DNA of 64,000 bases from VAXT01 sp963794605 (GTDB lineage: Bacteria > Actinomycetota > Thermoleophilia > Gaiellales > Gaiellaceae): NCBI GenBank assembly GCA_963794605.1, contig CAWCEN010000004.1, positions 310,001 through 374,000 on the forward strand. The letters run 5' to 3'. Below are positions 1 through 8,304 of this stretch, piece by piece. Made by a program: the position numbers and the translations under genes. Every line of letters starts with the position of its first letter. Positions within the stretch are counted from its first letter, which is position 1. The notes beneath the pieces were generated by a model. That model did not search any database and was not told the origin of the DNA. It saw only the letters and a program-made list of their open reading frames with translations.

Positions 1-1505
1 AGCACCTCCTCGCCGATGAGGCCGATCTTCATCGGGACGAGGATGCGCACGTACGTGCCCTCGAGCTCCGGGACGAGGTCGCCGATAGCCGGCGTCACGC
101 GCCCGAGCACCCGTTCTCGCGCGCTGATCCGAGAGCCGACGAAAACGAGCGCCCCGAGGGCGAGCCAGATCGGCCCGGCGATGCGTGCCGCATCGTGGGT
201 GAGAAGCGCGAAGATCCAGATCACGAAGGTGAGAGGCGCCCCGATTAGCGCGGCCACTGGGACCTCGGTGCCCCGGATGCGAACGTTGCCCGGTGCCCGG
301 TACGGGCGTTCGAGATCCGGCTCGGTGTAGCGGAGACGCACGACTGCGACCTGGGCCGCCGTGAACGCGATGAGGACGCCGAAGCTGTAGAGGCTGGCGA
401 GAAAGCGCACTGGGTCGTTCGCAGCCTTCGCGATCAGGAGGATTCCCACCGAGATCGCTGCCGTCGAGATGATCGTGGCCGGCGAGATCAGCGTCCTGCG
501 GTTCAGGCGACCGAATGCCCGCGGAAGCATGTCGTGGCGCCCCAGCGAGTAGGCGAGCCGTCCTGCACCCGAGAACGAGGTGGTAATCACGGCGACGAGG
601 ATCACGGCTCCGGTGAAGCCGATGAAGACGCGCAGGGCGTCGACGACCCCCTCAGGGAGGTGGCCGCTGAACGCGTCGGCGACCCCCACGAGCGGGGCTC
701 GCAACCAGCGGGTGCCGAGCTGGGTCTCCGGGTCGGCTGGATACGCCGACAGCGCGACCAAAGCGATCAGGAACGAGACGACCACTGCGCCTCCGATTCC
801 CACGAACAGGCTTCGTGGCAGCGTGCGTCCGGGCTCGCGGGTCTCGGCGGCCAGGTTTGCGACCGTCTCGAGGCCGGTGTAGGCGAGCATCGCGACGGGG
901 ATGGCGAAGGCGATCGCCGACCACGAGGGCGCGGTGCCGAGGTCGGTGCCCTTGCTGAGGCTGTCGACTGAGAAGAGGAGCGGCATCCCGAGGACGATCA
1001 GGAGCAACAACCCGACGAAGGTAACCGCGGCGATCACGATCGCGAGCTTGTAGAGGCTCGGCCGTCGAACGAAGCGGACGGCGGCCATCACACAGATGAT
1101 CCCGATGCCGACGAAGAGGTCGGTCGGGCTCTTCGTAAGCGCGTCCCAGCCGATCGCGTTGCCGAGGTAGTGGGGCACGAAGAGCGCCGCGAGCGCGATC
1201 ACGATCACGTAGTCGAGGAAGATCGCCCAGCCGGTCAGGAAACCGAGCTGGTCGTTGAACGCGCGGCGGACGAAGGTCGCGGCGCCGCCGGTCTCGGGCA
1301 GCGCGGCCGTTCCCTCCGCGTAGGAGAGCGCGACGAGGATGAACAGCGAGCCGACCGCGAGCAGGACCCACGGCGTCAGGCCGAGCGCGTCGAGGGCGAC
1401 GATGCCCAGCGCGAAGAAGAGCGACGAGGCAATCTCGCCGTAGGCGACGGCCGCGAGCGAGGGCGTCTCGATGACCCGCTGGAGACCGGGAAGCTTTCTA
1501 GCCAC
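1..1505 (-). CDS. APC-family amino-acid permease with USP domain (3'-truncated)
   Basis: A multi-span permease reads leftward and runs off the window edge, so the C-terminus is missing. The GTG start gives ARKLPGLQRVIETPSLAAV, followed by about 12 hydrophobic segments typical of the amino acid-polyamine-organocation superfamily (for example GLTPWVLLAVGSLFILVAL). After the last segment, VRILVPMKIGLIGEEV begins a universal-stress-protein (UspA-like) domain, the same arrangement as in the complete neighbour at 1865-3793. The two are probably tandem paralogues. It should import an amino acid or similar amine across the cytoplasmic membrane, with the USP domain as a cytosolic nucleotide-binding module. 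The substrate cannot be told from sequence. Confidence 0.85.
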   Translation of the reverse strand, partial: MARKLPGLQRVIETPSLAAVAYGEIASSLFFALGIVALDALGLTPWVLLAVGSLFILVALSYAEGTAALPETGGAATFVRRAFNDQLGFLTGWAIFLDYVIVIALAALFVPHYLGNAIGWDALTKSPTDLFVGIGIICVMAAVRFVRRPSLYKLAIVIAAVTFVGLLLLIVLGMPLLFSVDSLSKGTDLGTAPSWSAIAFAIPVAMLAYTGLETVANLAAETREPGRTLPRSLFVGIGGAVVVSFLIALVALSAYPADPETQLGTRWLRAPLVGVADAFSGHLPEGVVDALRVFIGFTGAVILVAVITTSFSGAGRLAYSLGRHDMLPRAFGRLNRRTLISPATIISTAAISVGILLIAKAANDPVRFLASLYSFGVLIAFTAAQVAVVRLRYTEPDLERPYRAPGNVRIRGTEVPVAALIGAPLTFVIWIFALLTHDAARIAGPIWLALGALVFVGSRISARERVLGRVTPAIGDLVPELEGTYVRILVPMKIGLIGEEV

Positions 1506-1599
1506 GAGTCAGTCAGCGCCGCCGTTTTGGGAGATGGTCCTCGGTTTCCTGACGTGGCGCTGAGTGCCCGTATGCGAGTGGGACAGTGTCAGTCATACG

Positions 1600-1671
1600 G
1601 CCCGCTCGCAGGAGGGCGCTCAGCGGCGCGAGGCGGCCCGCGGAGCCCGGCTTCGCCGGGCGCGAGCGGGT
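1600..1671. repeat. Intergenic structured element F
   Basis: In the gap between the two permeases, CCCGCTCGC (1601-1609) can pair with GCGAGCGGG (1662-1670). They enclose a perfect GCCCGGC-TTC-GCCGGGC hairpin (1645-1661). The loop type matches other intergenic elements of this window. It could be a terminator or structured leader between the small membrane protein and the truncated permease. No T-run follows. Confidence 0.45.
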
Positions 1672-1694
1672 CGCCGGTCAGGAAAGCGAGGTTT

Positions 1695-1856
1695 CTAGCC
1701 AACTCGCGTCGAAAGGTACAACCGGAGGGCGCCAGCGACGATCAGCAACGCGCCGAGGAAGAGGCCCAGCCCACCGCCGATGCCACCGGCGATCGTGCGC
1801 ACGATCAGGCCGATCCCGAGCACGATCACGAGCACCGAGAGGATCCGCGCGACCAC
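1695..1856 (-). CDS. Small hydrophobic membrane protein (53 aa)
   Basis: A GTG-initiated frame gives VARILSVLVIVLGIGLIV, then a Gly-rich turn and a second hydrophobic stretch GLGLFLGALLIVAGALRLYL, ending STRVG. It is therefore a two-helix membrane miniprotein. It starts 8 nt after the stop of the permease/USP gene at 1865, which suggests translational coupling. It matches no family I recognise. The helix-turn-helix hydrophobicity and clean frame support it as a real gene, but the start is uncertain because there is no strong ribosome-binding site. Confidence 0.55.
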   Translation of the reverse strand: MVARILSVLVIVLGIGLIVRTIAGGIGGGLGLFLGALLIVAGALRLYLSTRVG

Positions 1857-1864
1857 AGGACAGC

Positions 1865-3793
1865 CTACGCGGCCTGCTTGCCGGCGACGACGGCTACCCG
1901 CGTCGGCGAGTTCCGCAGCACGTAGTCCACCGTGCGCCCGAAGATCGGCTTGCCGCCCTTCACCTTCGAGCGCGGTGCGCCGAGAATCACGACCTCGGCT
2001 TCACGGCGAGCCGCCTCGGCGACGATCGCGGGCCCAGCGCTGCGTGCGCGTTCGAGCCGGCTCGTGATCTGGACGCCCGCATAGGTCTCGAGGAGCGTCT
2101 GCGCCTCGTCGAGGATCTGGTCGGCGACCTCACGCCGCTTGGGCAACTCGGCGTCGAGCGTCTTGTCGAGCGGCACCTCGAGCACGTGGAGGATGACGAT
2201 CCGCGCTCCGCGTTCGGCAGCAAGCCGCGCGGCCGCGATGAGCGCCTCCTCGGACTCTGCGGTGCGCAGGACCGGCACGAGGATCGTCCGGTACTCGACC
2301 TCGAGCCCGAGCACGATCGCCGGCGCGCGCACGGTCTCGCGCAGGGACAGACCCTGGCGTCGCCTGTAGAGCGCATACACGACGAAGCCGATCGCCAGCC
2401 AGCCGAAGCCGACCCAGCGCGTGCTTGCCTCCTGGACGACCACGACGAGCCAGGCGATCGCGGTGCCGAGGCCGCCGAAGATCGCGAACAGTGGCCAGTC
2501 GATCCCGCCGAGCCGGATGTTCGGCCGCGCGCGGTACACCATCTCTTCATCGCGGCCCTTGACCCGAAGCGCGACGACCGCGGCATGCGCGATCGTGAAC
2601 GAGAGCATCGCGCCGAAGGCGTACATCGTGCCGAGGAAGTTCGTCTGCCCGGGCAGGATGACCGCGATCGAGGCGATCCCGGCGAAAACGACGAGCGCGA
2701 GCCACGGTGTCTTGAAGCGCGGGTGCAGGCGGCGGAAGACCTCGGGCAGCTGTCGGTAGCTGGCCATCGCGTACGTGATCCGCGACGCGCCGATCACGCC
2801 GGCGTTCGTCGCCACGAGCAGGATCGTCGCGGCAAGGACGCCGACGTAGATCTCGAGCCCGTGCTCGAAAGCGCCGTGTAGGTCGAGGTTCTTGACGAGC
2901 CCGAGCACCGGGTCGTTCGCGTAGCCGCCCTCCTCCGGCGGGAGACCGAGGAGCGTCTGGTACTCGCCGTTCACCTTCTGCACCGGTAGCGCCGAGAGCG
3001 CGATCAGCGGCAGCGTGAAGTAGATCGCGAACACGGCGACCGCGACGAGCCGGATCGAGCGCGGTATGTCCTTGGGCGGGTCTCTGGCCTCCTCGGACAG
3101 GTTCGAGATCGTCTCGATCCCGGTGTAGGCGATCATCGCGACCGGAATCGCGACGAAGAACGAGCTCCACGTCGGCGCAACGCCCCAGTGCACGTTGTCC
3201 ACCAGGATCGTCGGGCTGAAGATGAGGACGAAGCCGATGATCACGAGCAGGAGCTGCGTCGCGAAGTCGACGACCGCGAGGAAGATGTTCAGTCCCGCCG
3301 CCTCCTTGATCCCGACGATGTTCAGGGCGACGAGCAGGACAATCACGATTGCGCCGCCGACGACGTCCCACGGGTTGTCCTTGAGCGGCTCCCAGAAGAT
3401 CGAGAGGTAGTGCGGGACGAAGAACGCCGAGATGGCGATCGTGATCACGTAGTTCAGGAGCTGCGCCCACGCGGCGCCGAAGCTGACGAGCTCGTCGAAC
3501 GCGTGTCGCGCGAAGCTCGAGGAGCCGCCGGCTTCCGGGTAGCGGACGGTTCCTTCCGTGTACGTCAGGGCCGTGGCGGCGAAGATCAGGCCCGCGATCA
3601 CGAAGACGAGCGGGGTCAGGCCCAGTGCGAACACCGCCGTGACGCCGAGCGCGTAGTAGATCGACGAGCCGACGTTGCCGTACGCCGTCGCGAAGAGCGC
3701 CGGAGTTCCCAGCACCCGCTCGAGGCGCTGCTCTCTCCTTCTCCGGCTGGGCGGCGCGGCCGGGGCCGCAGGCTCGGGCGCAGCGCTGCTCAC
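1865..3793 (-). CDS. APC-family amino-acid permease with C-terminal universal-stress domain
   Basis: A 642-aa fusion. Residues about 25-490 form a 12-helix APC permease (start TPALFATAYGNVGSSIYYAL; motif IAYTGIETISNLSEEARDP in the middle). Residues about 500-640 form a UspA-like domain beginning YRTILVPVLRTAES and ending with a nucleotide-binding-like stretch GAPRSKVKGG...FGRTVDYVLRNS. Permease-USP fusions are known in actinobacteria and archaea, where USP is thought to sense ATP/AMP and gate transport. It sits in tandem with the truncated paralogue at 1-1505 and shares the same organisation. Likely an amino-acid or amine importer in the plasma membrane; substrate unknown. Confidence 0.9.
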   Translation of the reverse strand: MSSAAPEPAAPAAPPSRRRREQRLERVLGTPALFATAYGNVGSSIYYALGVTAVFALGLTPLVFVIAGLIFAATALTYTEGTVRYPEAGGSSSFARHAFDELVSFGAAWAQLLNYVITIAISAFFVPHYLSIFWEPLKDNPWDVVGGAIVIVLLVALNIVGIKEAAGLNIFLAVVDFATQLLLVIIGFVLIFSPTILVDNVHWGVAPTWSSFFVAIPVAMIAYTGIETISNLSEEARDPPKDIPRSIRLVAVAVFAIYFTLPLIALSALPVQKVNGEYQTLLGLPPEEGGYANDPVLGLVKNLDLHGAFEHGLEIYVGVLAATILLVATNAGVIGASRITYAMASYRQLPEVFRRLHPRFKTPWLALVVFAGIASIAVILPGQTNFLGTMYAFGAMLSFTIAHAAVVALRVKGRDEEMVYRARPNIRLGGIDWPLFAIFGGLGTAIAWLVVVVQEASTRWVGFGWLAIGFVVYALYRRRQGLSLRETVRAPAIVLGLEVEYRTILVPVLRTAESEEALIAAARLAAERGARIVILHVLEVPLDKTLDAELPKRREVADQILDEAQTLLETYAGVQITSRLERARSAGPAIVAEAARREAEVVILGAPRSKVKGGKPIFGRTVDYVLRNSPTRVAVVAGKQAA

Positions 3794-3811
3794 GAGCGCA
3801 GGCTAAGTGAA

Positions 3812-3960
3812 CGTGGGGAAACCCCTGGTTCCCCCACGAGCCCCCTCCTTGCCCTTGGGCGCGTGGATCGAGCGCTGGAGGAGCCGGCCCTTCGAGCGCA
3901 GTGCGATTGTCTTCTGGCGGCTGTAAGCCTCCCGCCGGGCAAAGCCCGGCTCCGGCGGCC
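3812..3960. repeat. Composite structured intergenic element, copy A
   Basis: Two hairpins about 120 bp apart: a CGTGGGG...CCCCACG stem (3812-3838) with CCCCTCC following, and CCGGGC-AAA-GCCCGG inside a larger CCGCC/GGCGG stem (3932-3959). A GGAGCCGG/CCGGCTCC pair can close the second half. Copy B at 34579-34729 has the same two ends, the same spacing and a different middle. The element fills most of the gap between hppA and the permease and lies downstream of hppA, so it may terminate that transcript. Confidence 0.7.
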
Positions 3961-3988
3961 GAGCGCGACGGTCCCTAGATGGTTTCCC

Positions 3989-6034
3989 TCAGCCGTGTAT
4001 TGAGACTATTAGAGGGATCAGAAGGATCGCCACAATGTTGGCGATCTTGATCATCGGGTTGATCGCCGGGCCCGCGGTGTCCTTGTACGGATCGCCGACG
4101 GTGTCGCCGGTGACCGCGGCCGCGTGCGCCTCCGAGCCCTTGCCGCCGTAGAGGCCGTCTTCGATCAGCTTCTTCGCGTTGTCCCAGGCGCCGCCCCCGG
4201 AAGTCATCGCGATCGCGAGGAAGATCCCGGTCACGATCGTCCCGATCAGCAGGCCGCCGAGCAGCTCGGGCTTGATGATCCCCGCGACCAGGGGGAACAC
4301 GATCGGGATCGCCGCGGGCAGCAGCATCTGCTTCAGAGCCGAGCCCGTGACGATGTCGATCGAGCGCCCGTACTCGGGCCGGGCGGTGCCCTCCATGATC
4401 CCCGGAATCTCACGGAACTGGCGCCGCACTTCCTCGACGACCTGGCCGCCCACGCGCCCCACGGCCTGCATGGCCAGGGACGCGAAGAGGAACGGCATCA
4501 GGCCTCCGATGAAGAGGCCTGCGATCACCCACGGATCGTTGAGTGAGAACGAGATCGTCTCGAGCCCCCGATCCCGGAGCCCGCGCGTGTACTCGTCGAA
4601 CAGGATCAGCGCCGCGAGGCCGGCCGACCCGATCGCGTAGCCCTTCGTGACCGCCTTCGTCGTGTTCCCGACCGCGTCCAGCGGATCCGTGATCGCCCGC
4701 ACCGACTCGTCGAGGTTCGCCATCTCCGCGATGCCGCCCGCGTTGTCGGTCACCGGGCCGTACGCGTCGAGCGCGACGATCAGGCCGGTCATCGAGAGCT
4801 GCGCCATGACCGCGACGCCGATTCCGAACAGCTCCTGCCCTGCGGTGTAGTACGCGCCGACGATCCCGATCGCGATCACGATCACCGGAAGCGCCGTCGC
4901 CTGCATGCCCACGGCGAGGCCTTCGATGATGTTCGTCGCGTGCCCCGTACGTGACGCGCTCGAAATCGACTTGACCGGTCCCCAGCGCGTGCCCGTGTAG
5001 TACTCGGTGATCGCGACGAGCAGGAACGTGATGCCGAGACCGATCAGCGCCGAGCCGTAGAGGTTCCAGAAGCTGAACGTGGCGCCGTCGAACGCCGCCG
5101 TCACCGGGATGAACCCGATCGCAGAGAGCAGCGTGGCCACGATCACGGACTTGTAGAGCGCGTTCATGATCGAGCCGTCGCGCCCGACCCGGGCGAAGAA
5201 CGTTCCGATGATCGAGGCGATGATCGAGATCCCCCCGATACCGAGCGGGTAGAGCCACAGCTCGCTGGCCGGGAACGCGCTCGCGAGCAGCATGACGGCG
5301 ACCGCCGTGACGGCGTAGGTCTCGAACAGGTCGGCGGCCATGCCGGCGCAGTCGCCGACGTTGTCGCCCACGTTGTCTGCGATCACGGCCGGGTTCCGCG
5401 GGTCGTCTTCCGGGATGCCGGCCTCGATCTTCCCGACGAGGTCGGCGCCGACGTCCGCGGCCTTCGTGTAGATCCCGCCGCCGAGCCGGGCGAAGACCGA
5501 GATCAGCGAACCGCCGAACGCGAGCCCGACGAGGTCGTCGATCGCCGAGTCCGGCGAGTTGCCCAGCCAGCCGGTCAGCACCCAGTAGTAGCCGGCGACG
5601 CCGAGCAGACCGAGCCCGACGACGAGCAGGCCGGTCACGGATCCGGCCCGGAACGCGACGTTGAGCGCCGGCTTGAGGCCGTGCTTCGCCGCCTCGGCCG
5701 TCCTCACGTTCGAGCGCACCGCGACGTTCATCCCGATGAATCCCGCCGCCGCGGACAGGATCGCGCCGATCAAGAAGCCGATCGCCGTGCCCCAGCCGAG
5801 CTGGTCGTAGAAGCCGATCAGGAGGAACGGGACGATCGCGACGATCGCGATCGTCTGGTACTGGCGGCGCAGATACGCCGAAGCACCTTCCTGGATCGCC
5901 GTCGCGATCTCGCGCATCCGCTCGTTGCCCGCGGGCAGCCGGAGCAGCCAGATCGTGAGGCCGATCCCGTAGGCGACAGCCAACGCTCCGCACACGAGCG
6001 CGAACAGGACGGCGTGATCTCGGAAGAAGCTCAT
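3989..6034 (-). CDS. hppA: K+-independent membrane H+-translocating pyrophosphatase
   Basis: Hydrolyses inorganic pyrophosphate and pumps H+ across the cytoplasmic membrane. It is 681 aa with about 16 membrane segments, the usual family size. The catalytic loop is visible as DVGADLVGKIEAGIPEDD followed by DNVGDNVGDCAGMAADLFE, which binds Mg-PPi. Near residue 460 the motif GNTTKAVTKG carries Lys at the position that is Ala in K+-dependent enzymes, so the K+-independent H+-pumping type is predicted. The C-terminal acidic repeat TGDTVGDPYKDTAGPAINP is also typical. It appears monocistronic, with structured element A downstream. Confidence 0.97.
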   Translation of the reverse strand: MSFFRDHAVLFALVCGALAVAYGIGLTIWLLRLPAGNERMREIATAIQEGASAYLRRQYQTIAIVAIVPFLLIGFYDQLGWGTAIGFLIGAILSAAAGFIGMNVAVRSNVRTAEAAKHGLKPALNVAFRAGSVTGLLVVGLGLLGVAGYYWVLTGWLGNSPDSAIDDLVGLAFGGSLISVFARLGGGIYTKAADVGADLVGKIEAGIPEDDPRNPAVIADNVGDNVGDCAGMAADLFETYAVTAVAVMLLASAFPASELWLYPLGIGGISIIASIIGTFFARVGRDGSIMNALYKSVIVATLLSAIGFIPVTAAFDGATFSFWNLYGSALIGLGITFLLVAITEYYTGTRWGPVKSISSASRTGHATNIIEGLAVGMQATALPVIVIAIGIVGAYYTAGQELFGIGVAVMAQLSMTGLIVALDAYGPVTDNAGGIAEMANLDESVRAITDPLDAVGNTTKAVTKGYAIGSAGLAALILFDEYTRGLRDRGLETISFSLNDPWVIAGLFIGGLMPFLFASLAMQAVGRVGGQVVEEVRRQFREIPGIMEGTARPEYGRSIDIVTGSALKQMLLPAAIPIVFPLVAGIIKPELLGGLLIGTIVTGIFLAIAMTSGGGAWDNAKKLIEDGLYGGKGSEAHAAAVTGDTVGDPYKDTAGPAINPMIKIANIVAILLIPLIVSIHG

Positions 6035-6129
6035 TGCGGCCTGTACGTAGAGGGCGCCGAGGACTCCCGGCGCGCGGAGTTTCTAACACACATCAGAGAT
6101 GCGCGGGCGGTGAGTTCCCGGAACGAGGG

Positions 6130-6328
6130 TTAGCCGCGGCCGACGACGAGGGCGACCGGGAAGTTGCGGCGCTTGATCGTCCCGGGCCTCGGGGTCTGCT
6201 TGACGATGCGGCCGCGGAGCGATCGCCTGGAGCTAGCGCGGCGGACGCGTCCTACCGAGCACTGCGCTGCCCGGATCCTGCGCTTCGCGGCGCCGAGGCG
6301 CAGCCCGAGGACTCTCGGGACGCGGCAG
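6130..6328 (-). pseudogene. Out-of-frame PASTA domain of the 6233-8236 gene
   Basis: Read one frame away from the 6233-8236 ORF, this stretch encodes CRVPRVLGLRLGAAKRRIR, then CSVGRVRR..., and ends FPVALVVGRG-stop (TAA at 6130-6132). It is nearly the same as the PASTA domain that ends the paralogue at 8305-10368. The poly-proline frame continues into it through the repeat, so only the junction near 6478-6490 is out of phase. The distance from the gene start to this stop is 3n+1, so one extra base (or two missing) explains it. A natural frameshift or a sequencing/assembly error in low-complexity DNA are equally possible. Confidence 0.75.
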
Positions 6329-8236
6329 CGGACCGGAGGCGGAGGCGGCGGCGGTGGCGGCGGTGGAGGAGGTGGTGGCGGAGGAGGTGGAGGTGGAGGT
6401 GGAGGTGGAGGTGGAGGTGGAGGTGGAGGTGGAGGTGGAGGTGGAGGTGGAGGTGGAGGTGGAGGTGGAGGTGGAGGTGATGAGTGAGGGAGGTGGAGGT
6501 GGAGGTGGAGGAGGGGGTGGAGGAGGTGGAGGCGGCGGTGGTGGCGTCGGGCAGGTCGGGAACCTGAAGCTGCCGATGCGAGTCCGCCACGGGGTCGGAC
6601 CGGTCGTCTGCAGGTACTCCGTCGTGTACCAGAACGTGCAGTCGTCGACGGGGTCGGTCGTCAGCATCGAGTAGTCCCCCCAGCGGCTCGCCGGGCCGGT
6701 CTGGGAGCCGGAGCCGTTGAACATCCGCGCCTCGCCTTGACCGAGTGTGTTCGGCGGATCGCCCGCGAGCCGTCCGGCGTACGCGATGCTCGGAAACGTG
6801 TCCGTCCCGTTACCGATCGAGTAGCCCACCGCAAGGTTCCCGTCCTTGTCCATCGCGGCCGCGCCCATCCACCGGTAGAGGCCGTCGCTCGGGCCGAACG
6901 TCCCTTGGTTCTGGATCGCCCAGCTGCCGCTCGTCTTGCGGAGCTCGTACCAGCGGATTCCCGCCCGGTTCCCGGACGGCGCGTCCGCGTCGACGGTGTG
7001 ATCCCAAGCCAGGGCCTGGAAGCTCCCGAAGTTGCGGTAGGCGAGCCGGTACATCGGCCGGTTCGGCAGCGCGTCAACTTTCACGGAGGTGCCCGGCTGC
7101 GGGATGCACGTGCGGCCGCCGCCGCAGCCGACGTCCTGGTCGAACGGCGCCACCGAAAGATCGCCCTCGTGCGTGAGCGTGATCGACGGGCTCCCGTCCC
7201 ACGTCATGGTCGCGTTCCAGATCACGATCCGATCGGCCGGAAAGCCGGCGCCATCGTCTTCGTCGGTCACGATCGGCTGCGGCGTCCCGTCGGGCGGCGC
7301 CGCAGGCCCGTCGGCGTCGGCCGGCAAGATGCGCGGCAGCGTCGGGTCGAGCGCGACCATGTCCTGGTACACGAAGCGGGCTGTCTGGCAGGCGATCATC
7401 TTGTCACGCTCGAAGCCCCACACGCCCTGGCCGCCCGTCGAGTTGAACTGCGGCGCGGTCATCGTGTACGAGTTCTGCGCGGGCCAGATGCCGAACTTCG
7501 GGTAGTCGTTGAACTTCGTCTGGTGGACGATGAAGTCGTAGGCGCACCAGCCGCCGGTCGGATCGCTCGAGTTTGAGACCGCGATGCACTGGTAGAACGG
7601 CCCCACGGTCGTGCTGTTGAACGCGAACTGCGAGACCATCCAGCGCTGCGCGTACTGGTCGTAGAGCACGATCGGGTCGCCGTTGTTGTGTGAGCCGCAG
7701 AACGCCGTGCCTGTGAAGAGCGCGCTACCGGGCGTCGGCGGAACGACCTGCGTCCCCGTCTTCGTGTAAATCGCATAGTGGGCGTTGACCCACTCCATGT
7801 AGTGGTTCGGCCCCACGTCGCCCTCGGTATCGGGCGGATAGCACGCGCAGAGGTTGGCGATGCCATCGAAGGTCAGGGCGGGGTCCGGCATCTGGTTCTT
7901 CGGCGCATTGCGCTGGACGACGGTGTCGCGCGTGCTGCTGCCCGGCTGCCTCGTCGGATAGCTCTCGAAGTCGGTCTCCGGGACCGGCCCATACTTCGGC
8001 GGCTTCGCCTTCAGGGTACGAAGCGGGGATATGCGCACCGGTTGGGCGACCCCGACCATGTGGCTCGGCGACGCGGCAGTGCTCGACGCAGGCGCTCCGA
8101 CGGCGGGGGCATCGGGTGAGCCGTTCGACGTCGCCGCAGGCTGCCTGTTCGAGCTCTTCGCCGCCGCGAACGCGACGGCAGCGACCAACAACGCCATGGC
8201 CAGTACCACGCCGAGCCGCAGGAACCCTCCCCTCAC
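6233..8236 (-). CDS. Secreted unknown protein with poly-Pro linker; C-terminus frameshifted
   Basis: Paralogue of the 8305-10368 product. The N-terminal signal/anchor is MRGGFLRLGVVLAMALLVAA. A large extracellular domain (about residues 120-560) contains CACYPPDTEGDVGPNHYMEW, DPIVLYDQYAQRWMVSQFAF and GDYSMLTTDPVDDCTFWYT. A proline run follows. Instead of the PASTA domain seen in the twin, the frame slips into a Thr-Ser repeat (TSTSTS) encoded by the GGAGGT repeat and ends in a meaningless Arg/Ser/Pro tail. The intact PASTA code lies in another frame (6130-6328). The extracellular domain is probably a beta-propeller-like fold of unknown function. GTG start. Confidence 0.75.
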   Translation of the reverse strand: MRGGFLRLGVVLAMALLVAAVAFAAAKSSNRQPAATSNGSPDAPAVGAPASSTAASPSHMVGVAQPVRISPLRTLKAKPPKYGPVPETDFESYPTRQPGSSTRDTVVQRNAPKNQMPDPALTFDGIANLCACYPPDTEGDVGPNHYMEWVNAHYAIYTKTGTQVVPPTPGSALFTGTAFCGSHNNGDPIVLYDQYAQRWMVSQFAFNSTTVGPFYQCIAVSNSSDPTGGWCAYDFIVHQTKFNDYPKFGIWPAQNSYTMTAPQFNSTGGQGVWGFERDKMIACQTARFVYQDMVALDPTLPRILPADADGPAAPPDGTPQPIVTDEDDGAGFPADRIVIWNATMTWDGSPSITLTHEGDLSVAPFDQDVGCGGGRTCIPQPGTSVKVDALPNRPMYRLAYRNFGSFQALAWDHTVDADAPSGNRAGIRWYELRKTSGSWAIQNQGTFGPSDGLYRWMGAAAMDKDGNLAVGYSIGNGTDTFPSIAYAGRLAGDPPNTLGQGEARMFNGSGSQTGPASRWGDYSMLTTDPVDDCTFWYTTEYLQTTGPTPWRTRIGSFRFPTCPTPPPPPPPPPPPPPPPPPPPSLITSTSTSTSTSTSTSTSTSTSTSTSTSTSTSTSSATTSSTAATAAASASGPLPRPESPRAAPRRREAQDPGSAVLGRTRPPR
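6383..6478. repeat. Hexanucleotide minisatellite (GGAGGT)x16
   Basis: Sixteen perfect tandem GGAGGT units, flanked by more degenerate GGN triplets, encode the proline-rich linker on the minus strand. Copy-number changes of six bases keep frame. The interruption at about 6478-6494 (GATGAGTGAGG) breaks the phase and throws the linker from Pro-Pro into Thr-Ser reading. Confidence 0.9.
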
Positions 8237-8304
8237 GGTCCTGATTGTTACATGCTCTTAGGAGAGTCTCAAAGAAAACTTGCCTGCTGCCCGCACCGAG
8301 TCGG

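Noticed and set aside
1170..1925. Plus-strand Arg/Asp-rich ORFs at the window start
   Set aside because: They are antisense to the truncated permease, whose minus-strand frame is hydrophobic and continuous to the window edge.
6383..6478. GGAGGT repeat as a row of ribosome-binding sites
   Set aside because: It resembles Shine-Dalgarno sequence only on the plus strand, where no gene follows.
6164..6487. Plus-strand poly-Gly ORF and minus-strand His-Leu ORF over the GGAGGT repeat
   Set aside because: Products of reading the minisatellite in other frames; no start signals or domain support.
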